The translations under genes and the position numbers were made by a program. The notes beneath the pieces are model-generated. The model had not been told where the DNA came from, did no database searches, and worked only from the letters and a program-made list of their open reading frames with translations. Shown piece by piece: positions 18,340 to 27,075 of a stretch of 36,203 nt of DNA (position 1 is the stretch's first letter; each line of letters starts with the position of its first letter). The stretch covers positions 1 to 36,203 of the forward strand of contig NZ_VIKX01000132.1 of the NCBI RefSeq assembly GCF_009711935.1. Direction: 5' to 3'. Source of the DNA: Dolichospermum sp. UHCC 0259. GTDB lineage: Bacteria > Cyanobacteriota > Cyanobacteriia > Cyanobacteriales > Nostocaceae.

Positions 18340-18706
18340 AAACTAACGGGGAAACGTCACTGACTCAACCCTAAAGGGATTGAGCTTGTAAAGAACAAAC
18401 TTTACGACGCAAGCAGCGACTAGCCCATTGAGACTAATCCTGATACGCACTTCCGAATACTTCCCCAGTATGGCTTACGCCACGCTACGCTATCGGATTA
18501 TCTGCAAGACTGTTTGTTAAGTCGTTGGTTAAAGACAAGACATTTTGGATTAGTTGGGCGAGGGGACTTGAACGGGTTTGCTGGTTCCCGGGATTATATC
18601 CATTCAAAAATCAGCATTTAAATACCACAGTGAATAAATTCACTCGTGTCGCTTCCCTCTCAGGGCTAAAGCCACTGAGTTTCCCGCATACCGCGAGGTT
18701 TTATGA
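18340..18706 (+). mobile_element. Candidate non-autonomous IS605-like element carrying an omega RNA
   Basis: Limits are approximate. The left part holds the RNA described at 18356. The right end has a hairpin CTCAG-GGC / GCC-A-CTGAG with a TAAA loop (18659-18679), the same architecture as the left hairpin CTCAA-CCC / GGG-A-TTGAG (18364-18384). A GTGAAT-AA-ATTCAC palindrome lies at 18630-18643. Subterminal hairpins instead of inverted termini are typical of IS200/IS605 elements. No TnpA, TnpB or IscB frame is present. ATGA (18703-18706) follows the right end. Confidence 0.55.
18356..18592 (+). ncRNA. Candidate HEARO/omega RNA (IscB-associated guide RNA), stand-alone
   Basis: The 5' part folds by eye into a three-way junction: an outer stem GTCACTG (18356-18362) with CAGCGAC (18414-18420, one mismatch), hairpin 1 CTCAACCC/GGGATTGAG, and hairpin 2 GTAAAG/CTTTAC (18388-18405). 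Downstream, in order, come TGAGAC, ACGCAC, TTCCCCAGT and GCGAGGGG. From memory, the omega RNA of IscB systems (the HEARO class) shows the same order: TGAGAC, ACGCAC, TTCCCCAGT, GCCAGGGGG. A TGGC-TTAC-GCCA hairpin follows TTCCCCAGT. In complete systems an IscB gene follows; here none does. Guide bases would be those just upstream of about 18356. The 3' limit is approximate. A covariance-model search is needed for certainty. Confidence 0.68.
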
Positions 18707-18827
18707 AAATTAGTATGTATTTATACGATTTGAAAAATTCTTAGTCGTTATACTTGTATCTAGGTTCTACCTGGGAATTGATGAAGTGGCAAGTCCACTT
18801 CATTTTTATTGTCAAAATCTCGATTTT

Positions 18828-19931
18828 TTAGTCATTAACTAATTCATCGCGCCATTTTTCGCGTTTTTCTCTCTCTTCACGCACTTCTTCTTCTCGTTCC
18901 CGCGATCGCACTAATAACCAACTTTCCCAGGTTAGGGGTTTTTGTCGTTCTAAATGGTTAATAAATTGGATAATTGATAAATCTGCTTTCAGGGGAGTTT
19001 TTAAATCAAACTGCATGGTTTGCAAAATTCTATCATTGGTTTTGAGTAAGCGATCGCTAATTTTTTTCCCTCTCCATAACATCACTTTATTAATTAACTT
19101 TCCTAACATCCCTTTTCGTTTTTTGGACATGATGAGGGTTTGACCTTCAGTTTTTCCCCCTGGTAATATCCGAGTTGTAAATATTATATGTAGCTGGGTA
19201 GACTCATTAGTAAAGGAAACAATACCTGTTGTCCCATACCAATAACAAACACTGTAATTAAGAGAATTTTTAAACAACCGTCGGTAAAGATTTAGCCAAA
19301 ATGACTTGCCATTAATATTTGTAATAGTGCTAAAAATAATTGCATTTTGATTGAGTTCTTGTTTCTCCAAAACCATTTTTAATGGTAATTTATGAACTAG
19401 ATTAATTTGTTGGGTATCAATAGCTTGAAGAAGTAAAATATGAGGATGACAATCAATAGTAAATTGCGAACCGAGAGAAAAATCAAATTCTTGGTTTTCC
19501 CAATCTAAAACAAAAGGTAAAGATTGTTGTGGAATTTCCCCAGTCCAAACCCAAATCATCCCATATTGTTCGGCTACTGGCCAAGTTTTGGCTTTCAGAG
19601 ATACAGGTTCATCTAAATTAGGAATATCCACACAAATACCTTCGGCATCAAATTTCCACCGATGTAAAACACAGCGTAATTCATTACCCTCAATTTTACC
19701 TTCAGCTAAACTTGTACCCATGTGAGGACAATAAGCATCTAGGATAACTGCACGTCTATCTTTACCACGATATACGACTAAATCCTTACCAAAAATTGTC
19801 ACAGCTTTGACATCACCTACCAATAAAGATTGAGAAGGTAATACCCAATACCAACCTTCAATAAAACTGGCTGATTGATTGAAGATTTTAGGTTTACGAA
19901 CTGAGTTGAAATTATCTATATTGGTGTTCAT
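18828..19931 (-). CDS. Rieske 2Fe-2S domain protein, oxygenase-like (PaO/Lls1-like)
   Basis: A 367-residue protein. The N-terminal Rieske domain binds a 2Fe-2S cluster through C68, H70 (YCPHMG) and C87, H90 (CVLHRW). The rest resembles the oxygenase domain of Rieske non-haem iron enzymes of the pheophorbide-oxygenase type. H180 in DTQQINLVH is in the position of the first iron-binding His, but the second His expected five residues later is absent (KLPLK); TNDRILQTMQ near residue 300 could hold the iron Asp. The C-terminus is a charged Arg/Glu tail. Either the mononuclear iron site is altered or my placement is off. The substrate is unknown; it is transcribed alone. Confidence 0.8.
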   Translation of the reverse strand: MNTNIDNFNSVRKPKIFNQSASFIEGWYWVLPSQSLLVGDVKAVTIFGKDLVVYRGKDRRAVILDAYCPHMGTSLAEGKIEGNELRCVLHRWKFDAEGICVDIPNLDEPVSLKAKTWPVAEQYGMIWVWTGEIPQQSLPFVLDWENQEFDFSLGSQFTIDCHPHILLLQAIDTQQINLVHKLPLKMVLEKQELNQNAIIFSTITNINGKSFWLNLYRRLFKNSLNYSVCYWYGTTGIVSFTNESTQLHIIFTTRILPGGKTEGQTLIMSKKRKGMLGKLINKVMLWRGKKISDRLLKTNDRILQTMQFDLKTPLKADLSIIQFINHLERQKPLTWESWLLVRSREREEEVREEREKREKWRDELVND

Positions 19932-20081
19932 TTTTAGGGGTTCACTTGCAGTGAAGCGGTTAATCTATTCCTATCATGAACAACCCAGAAAAACAGTTAT
20001 ATTCAGTACCGTCTTAACTATGATTCGTGTGATTAGTTTGATTGAGATGATTAATTAATTGCTAAAGATTACTTTTGCTTT

Positions 20082-22343
20082 TTATTTAACTCCTGGTTGA
20101 AAGTTACGCAATCTTAAAGCATTACTGACTACAGAAACTGAAGAAAATGCCATTGCTGCACCGGCAATAATTGGGTTAAGTAACCAACCAAAGAAGGGGT
20201 AGAGAATACCCGCAGCAATGGGAATACCAATGATATTATAAATAAAAGCAAAGAAGAGATTTTGACGGATATTGTTGATAGTAGCGCGACTGAGTTGAAT
20301 GGCTGTCACTATGGCTTGTAAATCTCCAGAAATTAAAGTAATATCACTAGCAGCGATCGCCACATCTGTTCCTGTCCCAATGGCAATTCCCACATCTGCC
20401 TGTGCTAATGCCGGCGCATCATTAATTCCATCTCCTACCATAGCCACAATTGGAGATTTATTCCCTACTTTCCTTTGCTGTAATGATTTAATCATCGCGG
20501 CTTTTTGATCTGGACGCACTTGGGCAAAAACTTGAGTGATACCAACTTGATCAGCAATTGTTTGGGCAGTTTGTTGATTATCACCTGTTAACATAACAAC
20601 TTCTAAACCTAATTTTTGCAAAGCTTTAACTGCTGTGAATGATGAAGGTTTTAACGCATCAGCAATAGCCATAATTGCTTCCAAATTACCATTTACTGCT
20701 AACCAAATTACAGTTTTTCCTTCACTTTCCCAAGTTGTTTGATGTGGTTCTAAAATATCTGTATCAATTCCTAATTCTGTCAACCAGCGTTGTGTACCCA
20801 ATTGTACTAATTGTTCATATACAACTCCTTGGACACCACTCCCAACAATAGCTGAAAAATTCTTAACATCAGCTAAACTCACAGCTTGATTGATCGTATA
20901 TTTTACCACTGCTTCCCCTAAAGGATGTTCAGAATTTTGTTCTACACTGGCAGCTAATTTTAATAACTGAAGTTCATTCCCATTTGCTGTACCTTTAATA
21001 GTCACAAAATCCGTAACTGTAGGTTTACCTTGAGTTAAAGTCCCAGTTTTATCGAGAACAATAGTATTTATTTTATGCGCTAATTCTAAACTTTCAGCAC
21101 TTTTAATTAAAATCCCATTTTCTGCCCCTTTCCCAGTTCCTACCATCACAGAAGTAGGAGTAGCTAAACCCAAAGCACAGGGACAAGCAATAATTAAAAC
21201 TCCCACCATTGTCATCATTGCTAAAGTGAAATTACCTGTGATACTAAACCAGATGATAAAAGTAATAACTGCGATGAAAATTACCACCGGCACAAACCAT
21301 CCAGTTACCTGATCTGCTAACCTTTGAATTGGTGCTTTTGAACCTTGTGCTTCTTGAACTAATTTGACAATTTGCGCCAAAAAAGTATCCTTACCTACTC
21401 GTGTTGCCTGAAACTTAAAACTACCAGTTTTATTAATTGTTGCCCCAATTACTTCATCTCCTGGTTGTTTTTTCACCGCTACACTTTCACCCGTTACCAT
21501 TGCCTCATCAACGGTAGAACTACCATCAATTACCTTCCCATCTACAGGAATTTTTTCCCCAGGACGAACTAAAATTAAATCATTAACTATTACTTCATTA
21601 ATGGGAATATCCATTTCTAAACCATCTCGCATGACTCTCGCTGTTTTGGCTTGCATTCCCATCAATTTGTGAATAGCTTCCGAAGTTTGTCCCCTAGCAC
21701 GATGTTCAAAAAATCGCCCTAACAAAATTAAAGTTACAACTATTGCGGCAACTTCATAATAAACATGAATTTCTAAGCCTTGGGAAATAAGTAAATCAGG
21801 AAAAAGCGTCACGAATAAAGAATAGAAATAAGCCGTACCCGTTCCCAAAGCAATCAAAGTATCCATTGTCGCAGTGCGGCGTTTTAAAGACTTCCAAGCA
21901 TTATGGAAAAAAGATCCCCCACACCAGAACTCCACAGGTGTTGTTAATACTAATTGCAACCAAGGATGATGAAGAAATTCGGGAATAAAAGGTAAATGTA
22001 ATCCCGTCATCATCGGTAAAGAACCGAAAAATAGAATAATGCTAATTACACCCCCAATTCTTAACTTGAGAATAAGTTCCTGTTCTGCTGCTAATTTACT
22101 CGCTGTTGCTGCTGTATCTTCACCTTCTACATCTAACTGAAAAGATGAATAACCAGCATCTACAATTGCAGCTTGAATTTGGGCTAAATTTGTTTGTTTA
22201 GGTTCATAATTAATAGTTACCTGTTCTGCACCAAAATTAACATGACAATCAATAACTCCAGCAACAGCTAAAATTGCCTGTTCAACATTATTAGCGCAGG
22301 ACGCGCAACTCATACCTTTAAGTTTAAGACTCAGAGTATTCAT
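20082..22343 (-). CDS. pacS: Copper-transporting P-type ATPase, PacS-like
   Basis: A 753-residue P1B-ATPase. The N-terminal heavy-metal domain has GMSCASC (C13, C16). The membrane CPC motif ([13 protein letters not shown]), the phosphorylation site [13 protein letters not shown] and [10 protein letters not shown] are all intact, and about eight membrane helices are expected. Stretches such as [27 protein letters not shown] and SLFVTLFP closely recall Synechococcus PacS, which pumps Cu(I) into thylakoids for plastocyanin; a CtaA-like role is the alternative. AAGGGGTGAT directly precedes the ATG. No metallochaperone or copper repressor gene is adjacent. Confidence 0.93.
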   Translation of the reverse strand: MNTLSLKLKGMSCASCANNVEQAILAVAGVIDCHVNFGAEQVTINYEPKQTNLAQIQAAIVDAGYSSFQLDVEGEDTAATASKLAAEQELILKLRIGGVISIILFFGSLPMMTGLHLPFIPEFLHHPWLQLVLTTPVEFWCGGSFFHNAWKSLKRRTATMDTLIALGTGTAYFYSLFVTLFPDLLISQGLEIHVYYEVAAIVVTLILLGRFFEHRARGQTSEAIHKLMGMQAKTARVMRDGLEMDIPINEVIVNDLILVRPGEKIPVDGKVIDGSSTVDEAMVTGESVAVKKQPGDEVIGATINKTGSFKFQATRVGKDTFLAQIVKLVQEAQGSKAPIQRLADQVTGWFVPVVIFIAVITFIIWFSITGNFTLAMMTMVGVLIIACPCALGLATPTSVMVGTGKGAENGILIKSAESLELAHKINTIVLDKTGTLTQGKPTVTDFVTIKGTANGNELQLLKLAASVEQNSEHPLGEAVVKYTINQAVSLADVKNFSAIVGSGVQGVVYEQLVQLGTQRWLTELGIDTDILEPHQTTWESEGKTVIWLAVNGNLEAIMAIADALKPSSFTAVKALQKLGLEVVMLTGDNQQTAQTIADQVGITQVFAQVRPDQKAAMIKSLQQRKVGNKSPIVAMVGDGINDAPALAQADVGIAIGTGTDVAIAASDITLISGDLQAIVTAIQLSRATINNIRQNLFFAFIYNIIGIPIAAGILYPFFGWLLNPIIAGAAMAFSSVSVVSNALRLRNFQPGVK

Positions 22344-22365
22344 ATCACCCCTTATAATTATCCTC

Positions 22366-22400
22366 TAGATCCCCGACTTCTTTGAGAAGTCGGGGATCTA
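22366..22400. repeat. Palindromic repeat AGATCCCCGACTTC...GAAGTCGGGGATCT
   Basis: A perfect 14-base inverted repeat (22367-22380 with 22386-22399) around TTTGA, plus one further T-A pair. It lies between two divergent genes, so it is not a terminator for either; it resembles a dispersed cyanobacterial REP sequence. Confidence 0.8.
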
Positions 22401-22495
22401 TATGTCTATACTTTACCCATTGGTGTAATATATCATTTTAATCAGTTTCTTGACTTTCAGCTAACTTACATTTCAAATTTTGGGTATAGAAATAT

Positions 22496-23416
22496 ATGTT
22501 ACAAGTTATTTATTCTGACGAATTTTTAGATCACAAAACGGGAATCTACCACCCAGAAAAACCAGCCAGATTGACAGCAATAGTTGATGCTTTAAAAACT
22601 GCGAGTTTTACAGAGAAAATTACCTGGAAACTACCTACACCCGTCACATTAAAACCATCTTTAATGTCTTGGGTAGAAAACGTTCATCCTACAACCTATA
22701 TTAACAAAGTTAAAGATATCGCTGCCTCCGGTGGAGGTTATTTAGACGGGGATACTCCCATTTCTCCCCGCAGTTATGATGTAGCGTTATTGGCGGTTAG
22801 TGCTTGGTTAGATGGAGTTGATATAGTTCTTAATACAGCAGATAAATCTTTTATATTAGCGCGTCCACCTGGACATCATGCGGTAAGTGACACAGGCATG
22901 GGATTTTGTTTATTTTCTAATGCCGCCATAGCAGCTTTTTATGCTTTGCAACAACCCGAAGTTAAGCGCGTTGCTATCCTGGATTGGGACGTACATCATG
23001 GAAATGGAACAGAAGCAATAGTAGAAACTCACTCAGAAATTGCTTATGTTTCTCTTCACCAATATCCAGCTTATCCCGGTACAGGGAAAGCTTCTCAACA
23101 AGGTTCACATCATAATGTGTTAAATTTACCTGTTCCTCCTGGTAGTGATATTACTGTCTATCAACCTTTGTGGGAAGGGAAAATTATCCCGTTTTTAACC
23201 AATTTTCAGCCAGATTTATTGATTGTGAGTGCTGGTTATGATGCTAATGCTAATGATCCTTTAGCTGGTGTGAATTTGCAACCAGAGGATTTTGGTTTAT
23301 TTACAGAATACTGTTTAGGTATAACCAAAAACATTATGTTTGGTTTAGAAGGTGGTTATGATTTACCAAGTCTTGCAGAATCAGTAATTGCTACTATTCA
23401 ACCTTGTATAGGTTAG
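22496..23416 (+). CDS. Histone-deacetylase/AcuC-family amidohydrolase
   Basis: A 306-residue zinc hydrolase of the arginase-deacetylase fold. The catalytic RPPGHHA with two His, GFCLFSNAA, the zinc ligands in DWDVHHGNGT (Asp and His) and SAGYDANANDP with the third ligand are all present, so it should be active. Bacterial members remove acetyl groups from lysines, acetylpolyamines or acetoin-pathway proteins; the substrate here is unknown. The length matches the family core. It converges on a GNAT acetyltransferase with only a 21-base gap. Confidence 0.92.
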   Translation: MLQVIYSDEFLDHKTGIYHPEKPARLTAIVDALKTASFTEKITWKLPTPVTLKPSLMSWVENVHPTTYINKVKDIAASGGGYLDGDTPISPRSYDVALLAVSAWLDGVDIVLNTADKSFILARPPGHHAVSDTGMGFCLFSNAAIAAFYALQQPEVKRVAILDWDVHHGNGTEAIVETHSEIAYVSLHQYPAYPGTGKASQQGSHHNVLNLPVPPGSDITVYQPLWEGKIIPFLTNFQPDLLIVSAGYDANANDPLAGVNLQPEDFGLFTEYCLGITKNIMFGLEGGYDLPSLAESVIATIQPCIG

Positions 23417-23437
23417 TCTATTGGGATGATTTGTTAA

Positions 23438-23980
23438 TTAGCAAAATTCAACATTTTGTTTTTTGCTAATTCTATATTCCACTAGATTCAAGACTTTACC
23501 ACTTGCGGTAATTACATCATATTCTTTACCAATTTTACCTCCGATTTTTTCTGCAACTCTACGGCTGGATGTATTTGCTTGATCTAAAGCATATCGAAGA
23601 TATTCATAATTTAAGTTTTCTTCCGCCCATAAATTTAATGCTACAATTGTTTCTGTGGCATAACCATGTTTATATGCAGATTTTTTCAACCAAATTCCAT
23701 ATCTTGGATATTTACTGTTAATTTTATGTATACCACTACATCCTAAAAACTCTTGAGAATCTTTCTTTAAAATCACAATTACCAACTCTTCTCCTTTTTC
23801 CATATTTAGTAAAGATTGATTAATAAAATTTTCAGTATCCTGAATTTTGTTTGCTGGTTCTGCATACAAATAAGTTGTTATTTCTTGCGTAAATTCTCTA
23901 AAAATATCCGTCTTATATGCCATTGATATGGGCTTTAATAATAGGCGTTGTGTACATATCTCGAACAGCATGAGTTCCAT
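23438..23980 (-). CDS. GNAT-family N-acetyltransferase (RimJ/RimL-like)
   Basis: 180 residues from the ATG at 23980 (MELMLFEICTQRLLL); an in-frame TTG four codons earlier is less likely. RLLLKPIS at the start, GCSGIHKI, YGIWLKKSAYKHGYATE (acetyl-CoA pyrophosphate loop region) and ANTSSRRVAEKIGG near the end are typical of the RimJ/RimL branch, which acetylates protein N-termini or small amines. It is tail-to-tail with the deacetylase-like gene. There is no transport signal. Confidence 0.88.
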   Translation of the reverse strand: MELMLFEICTQRLLLKPISMAYKTDIFREFTQEITTYLYAEPANKIQDTENFINQSLLNMEKGEELVIVILKKDSQEFLGCSGIHKINSKYPRYGIWLKKSAYKHGYATETIVALNLWAEENLNYEYLRYALDQANTSSRRVAEKIGGKIGKEYDVITASGKVLNLVEYRISKKQNVEFC

Positions 23981-24252
23981 AGTTAGCACCAAAAACCAAG
24001 TAACTATTAAAACGATGAAAACTACATTAATACTGAGCTAAAAATAGATCCAATTTTTACTTCCCGTATTTTTCAGTGTTGTACTTAACCGAATGTAGTT
24101 AACATTTATTAAATATTTAGTAATAAAACTTTGTCATCGTGTCATGAAAGAGCTAAAGTTTTGTTAAGATACGATTACAGGAATTCAGCCACCCGGCTGT
24201 GAAGAAAAATTAGATCGTCCTAGTAGCTGTATACAGTTCAGAAGGTGAACAA

Positions 24253-24390
24253 ATGACCACCTATATTTTTTTTGACCAAGCCCTCAAGATGCTTACCATC
24301 GCCTTTTTATCAGCACCAATCATGCTAATCGCCGCTTCGAGTATAGGTTTAGCAGTGATTGAAACCATTGAAAAAACAGGAGACAGCTAA
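24253..24390 (+). CDS. Small single-span membrane protein (45 residues)
   Basis: ATGACCACC... to TAA, 46 codons. An AGAAGGTGA site lies six bases before the ATG. The protein starts MTTYIFFDQALKMLTIAF and has one hydrophobic span (residues about 14-36, rich in Ala/Ile/Leu), then a charged tail IETIEKTGDS. Its size and shape recall small photosynthetic or NDH-complex subunits, but I cannot match it to any Psb, Psa, Pet or Ndh protein. The 260 bases upstream form a long leader with a small CAGCC-ACCC-GGCTG hairpin (24186-24199). It is probably a real gene, transcribed alone. Confidence 0.6.
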   Translation: MTTYIFFDQALKMLTIAFLSAPIMLIAASSIGLAVIETIEKTGDS

Positions 24391-24570
24391 AACCACGCTT
24401 CAAAGTAGGGACAGGGCTGAATAAAGTCTAATTTTAACAATATAGCCGAAATTGCTTAAACTGCTAGAATATTTATGCAATATAGATTTTGGCAGTTTTT
24501 GACTCCTATTGTCTCTTTATGTGCGAGAAATCCGGGTTTAGGGTGGAGTCAATCCAAAATCGAGTGACTC

Positions 24571-24684
24571 CTAGTAGTCTGTCAAGAACTAATTGACGGG
24601 TAAAGGCAAGTAGGGGGAGTAGGGGAGGGAAAACAGAAGTTTTTCCTATTATTACCCGTCAAAATAAATTTGACGAACTACTAG
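24571..24684. mobile_element. MITE with 33-bp imperfect terminal inverted repeats
   Basis: The left arm 24571-24603 (CTAGTAGTCTGTCAAG...TTGACGGGTAA) is matched in inverse by 24652-24684 (TTACCCGTCAA...GAACTACTAG), with a few mismatches in the middle. The 48-base centre is G-rich (TAGGGGGAGTAGGGGAG) and non-coding. It lies 57 bases from the nadA stop. The rest of 24391-24740 shows no gene. Confidence 0.8.
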
Positions 24685-24740
24685 CCCATGACTTACGTTA
24701 CGCTGCCATATCACGAAAAGACTTTTTCCACAAGCCCTAT

Positions 24741-25706
24741 TTATTGGCTCATTTCTAACATTCTTTGCATGGGTCGCAGTGCGGCTATGCGGGTTTCTTC
24801 TGGAAGGGTAATTTCTGGGGTACGGTTTTTCATGGCTAAATACAGTTTTTCTAGGGTGTTTAGCCGCATAAATGGACATTCGTTACAGTTACAATCACTT
24901 TGCGGTGGTGCGGGAATAAAGTGTTTGTTTGGCGCTAATTTTTGCATCTGGTGAATGATTCCCGGCTCTGTAGCGACGATAAATTCTTGACTAGGGCTGG
25001 TTTGACAATAATTGAGTAGGGCGGCTGTAGAGCCAATATAACTGGCATGGCGGAGGACGCTGGTTTCACATTCAGGGTGTGCGATCGCTTCTGCGTGAGG
25101 ATGTGTAATTTTTAACTGCACTATTTTCTTTTCGGAAAAGGTTTCATGGACTATACAGCTACCTTGCCATAACAGCATTTCCCGTCCGGTTTGTTCCATT
25201 ACATACCGTCCCAAGTTCCGATCTGGAGCGAAAATAATCTCTGATTCTTCAGGTATTTGCTGGACAATTTTCACAGCGTTGGAACTGGTACAGATGATAT
25301 CGCTCATGGCTTTGATTTGAGCCGAGCAGTTAATATAGGAAATGACTAAATGATTTGGGTGTGCGTCTTTGAACTCCGCAAATTCTTGGGGAGGACAACT
25401 ATCTGCTAAAGAACATCCTGCATTGATATCTGGTAATAACACCAATTTATCAGGGTTGAGGATTTTGGCTGTTTCCGCCATGAAGTGAACACCGGCAAAG
25501 ACAATAACATCGGCTTTGGTATTGGCTGCGGCTTTGGCTAATTGTAAGGAATCGCCAATGAAATCGGCAATATCTTGAATATCAGGATCTTGATAGTAGT
25601 GGGCTAATATCACTGCATTTAGTTCTGTTTTTAGATCCGCAATGGCGGCAAATAAATCTAAGGGTAAAATGCCTGATTTTGGTTGAGTAAGTGTAGTTGT
25701 AAACAC
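24741..25706 (-). CDS. nadA: Quinolinate synthase A
   Basis: A 321-residue enzyme that condenses iminoaspartate with dihydroxyacetone phosphate to quinolinate in de novo NAD synthesis. The [4Fe-4S] ligands are probably C98 (INAGCSLAD), C212 (HPECETS) and C276 (CNCNECPFM). Substrate motifs AHYYQDP, GDSLQLA and ATEPGI are conserved. The length is that of the class without an N-terminal extension. The ATG at 25706 gives a short variable leader before the core. nadB and nadC are not in the window; it is monocistronic. Confidence 0.97.
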   Translation of the reverse strand: MFTTTLTQPKSGILPLDLFAAIADLKTELNAVILAHYYQDPDIQDIADFIGDSLQLAKAAANTKADVIVFAGVHFMAETAKILNPDKLVLLPDINAGCSLADSCPPQEFAEFKDAHPNHLVISYINCSAQIKAMSDIICTSSNAVKIVQQIPEESEIIFAPDRNLGRYVMEQTGREMLLWQGSCIVHETFSEKKIVQLKITHPHAEAIAHPECETSVLRHASYIGSTAALLNYCQTSPSQEFIVATEPGIIHQMQKLAPNKHFIPAPPQSDCNCNECPFMRLNTLEKLYLAMKNRTPEITLPEETRIAALRPMQRMLEMSQ

Positions 25707-25856
25707 AATTAAAAACTGCTTTTAATTACAAATTATTACGTTATGAATTTAATTATAGTAGTTTTTACCAAAAAGAGTGAGGGATTGATTCCATCAATTT
25801 ATGTCCAAATCCGGTGGAGTTTCATATCCTGGAGATATACGGCTTTTTAAAGTGGC

Positions 25857-26786
25857 ATGACCAGTCAGAAAAATCAATCAAAACCTATCAAAATTGCTGT
25901 AATTGGCGATGTTCACGACCAATGGGAAGTAGAGGACGGCATAGCGCTCAAACATCTCGGTGTTGACTTGGCGCTATTTGTCGGTGATTTCGGGAATGAG
26001 TCGGTGGAAGTGGTAAAAGCGATCGCATCCCTAGACCTTCCCAAAGCAGCCGTAATGGGCAATCACGATGCCTGGTACTCGGCGACTGAATGGGGACGCA
26101 AAAAATGTCCTTATGACCGCACCAAGGAAGACTGGGTACAGGAACAGCTAGATTTATTAGGATCTGCTCAAGTCGGTTATGGTAAGTTAGATTTTCCTCA
26201 GTGGAATTTAACTGTGGTAGGTGGTCGTCCTTTTACCTGGGGAGGACCGGAGTGGCGATTTGCGGAAATGTGTCAAGAACGCTATGGTGTCTCTAGTTTG
26301 GAGGAATCCGCAGATAAAATTGTTAAGGTAGTAAAAAGTGTTACTTGTGATCATATTATTTTTCTAGGACACAATGGACCAAGTGGTTTAGGCGATCGCG
26401 CTGAGGACCCTTGTGGCAAAGATTGGCATCCTATCGGTGGTGATTTTGGTGATCCTGATTTAGCGGAAGCAATTTCTCAAAGTCTCAACCTCAAGAAAAC
26501 TGTTTCCCTAGTCGCTTTTGGTCATATGCACCGCACCCTGCGCCATACTAAGAAACTGCAACGCAAGGCTGTGTTTAGAAGTCCAGAAGGAACTATTTAC
26601 CTCAACGCCGCCACTGTCCCCCGGATTATTCAACAAGACGGGATGAAGTTACGGAATTTTTCTCTGGTTACTTTGGAGGATGGTTTGGTAACAAAAGCTT
26701 CTCTAGTTTGGGTGAATCAGGATTACCAAATCGCTACTGAGGAAGTTTTTTATAATTCTTCTCTTTCAGTAGTGCCAATTCTGTAA
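25857..26786 (+). CDS. Calcineurin-like metallophosphoesterase (cyanobacterial TIGR04168-like)
   Basis: A 309-residue soluble hydrolase with the full set of dinuclear-metal motifs: GDVHD (near residue 17), GDFGN, GNHDAW, FLGHNGPSG and FGHMHR. Intervening stretches such as GGRPFTWGGPEWRF and GKDWHPIGGDFGDPDL are long conserved features of the cyanobacterial/plant subfamily. The substrate is unknown. The ATG at 25857 fits the conserved KIAVIGDVHD start 12 residues on. It diverges from nadA and is followed by tRNA-Ser on the same strand. Confidence 0.88.
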   Translation: MTSQKNQSKPIKIAVIGDVHDQWEVEDGIALKHLGVDLALFVGDFGNESVEVVKAIASLDLPKAAVMGNHDAWYSATEWGRKKCPYDRTKEDWVQEQLDLLGSAQVGYGKLDFPQWNLTVVGGRPFTWGGPEWRFAEMCQERYGVSSLEESADKIVKVVKSVTCDHIIFLGHNGPSGLGDRAEDPCGKDWHPIGGDFGDPDLAEAISQSLNLKKTVSLVAFGHMHRTLRHTKKLQRKAVFRSPEGTIYLNAATVPRIIQQDGMKLRNFSLVTLEDGLVTKASLVWVNQDYQIATEEVFYNSSLSVVPIL

Positions 26787-26844
26787 TTATATGTTATGAT
26801 ATTATTTGTCAGTTTTTGTGTTACACATTTCTGGCAAATAATCC

Positions 26845-26929
26845 GGAGAGGTGGCAGAGTGGTCGAATGCGTCCGACTTGAAATCGGATGAAGTGAAAGC
26901 TTCCGGGAGTTCGAATCTCCCCCTCTCCA
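26845..26929 (+). tRNA. tRNA-Ser (UGA)
   Basis: An 85-base class II tRNA. GGAGAGG pairs with CCTCTCC in the acceptor, the discriminator is A, the anticodon loop is CTTGAAA with TGA central, the variable arm is long (GAAGTGAAAGCTTC) and the T arm carries GTTCGAATC. CCA is not encoded. Confidence 0.96.
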
Positions 26930-26961
26930 TTGAATGAAATTTACGTTTATGAAGATTTTAT

Positions 26962-27011
26962 AAAGAAGTTAAGCCATTAACCAGATGTTATGAAAATGGC
27001 TTAACTTCTTT
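26962..27011. terminator. Bidirectional terminator between tRNA-Ser and the ATPase operon
   Basis: AAAGAAGTTAAGCCATT (26962-26978) and its perfect inverse (26995-27011), a 17-base-pair stem with a 16-base loop. A-rich and T-rich edges on either side let it serve both converging transcripts. Confidence 0.85.
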
Positions 27012-27075
27012 TGGTGCTTCAATGTATTTCTTGTTATCGAGTAATAATAGAGCGTGCTATCTAAAAAAATATCGT

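Noticed and set aside
18525-18713. 62-codon open frame as a protein
   Set aside because: It runs through the structured RNA and right-end hairpin, with no ribosome site and no protein-like composition.
22366-22400. Terminator for pacS or the deacetylase gene
   Set aside because: It lies upstream of both divergent genes; more likely a dispersed palindromic repeat.
24741-24954. Open frames on both strands over the nadA 3' end
   Set aside because: Shadows of nadA, which has clear cluster cysteines in its own frame.
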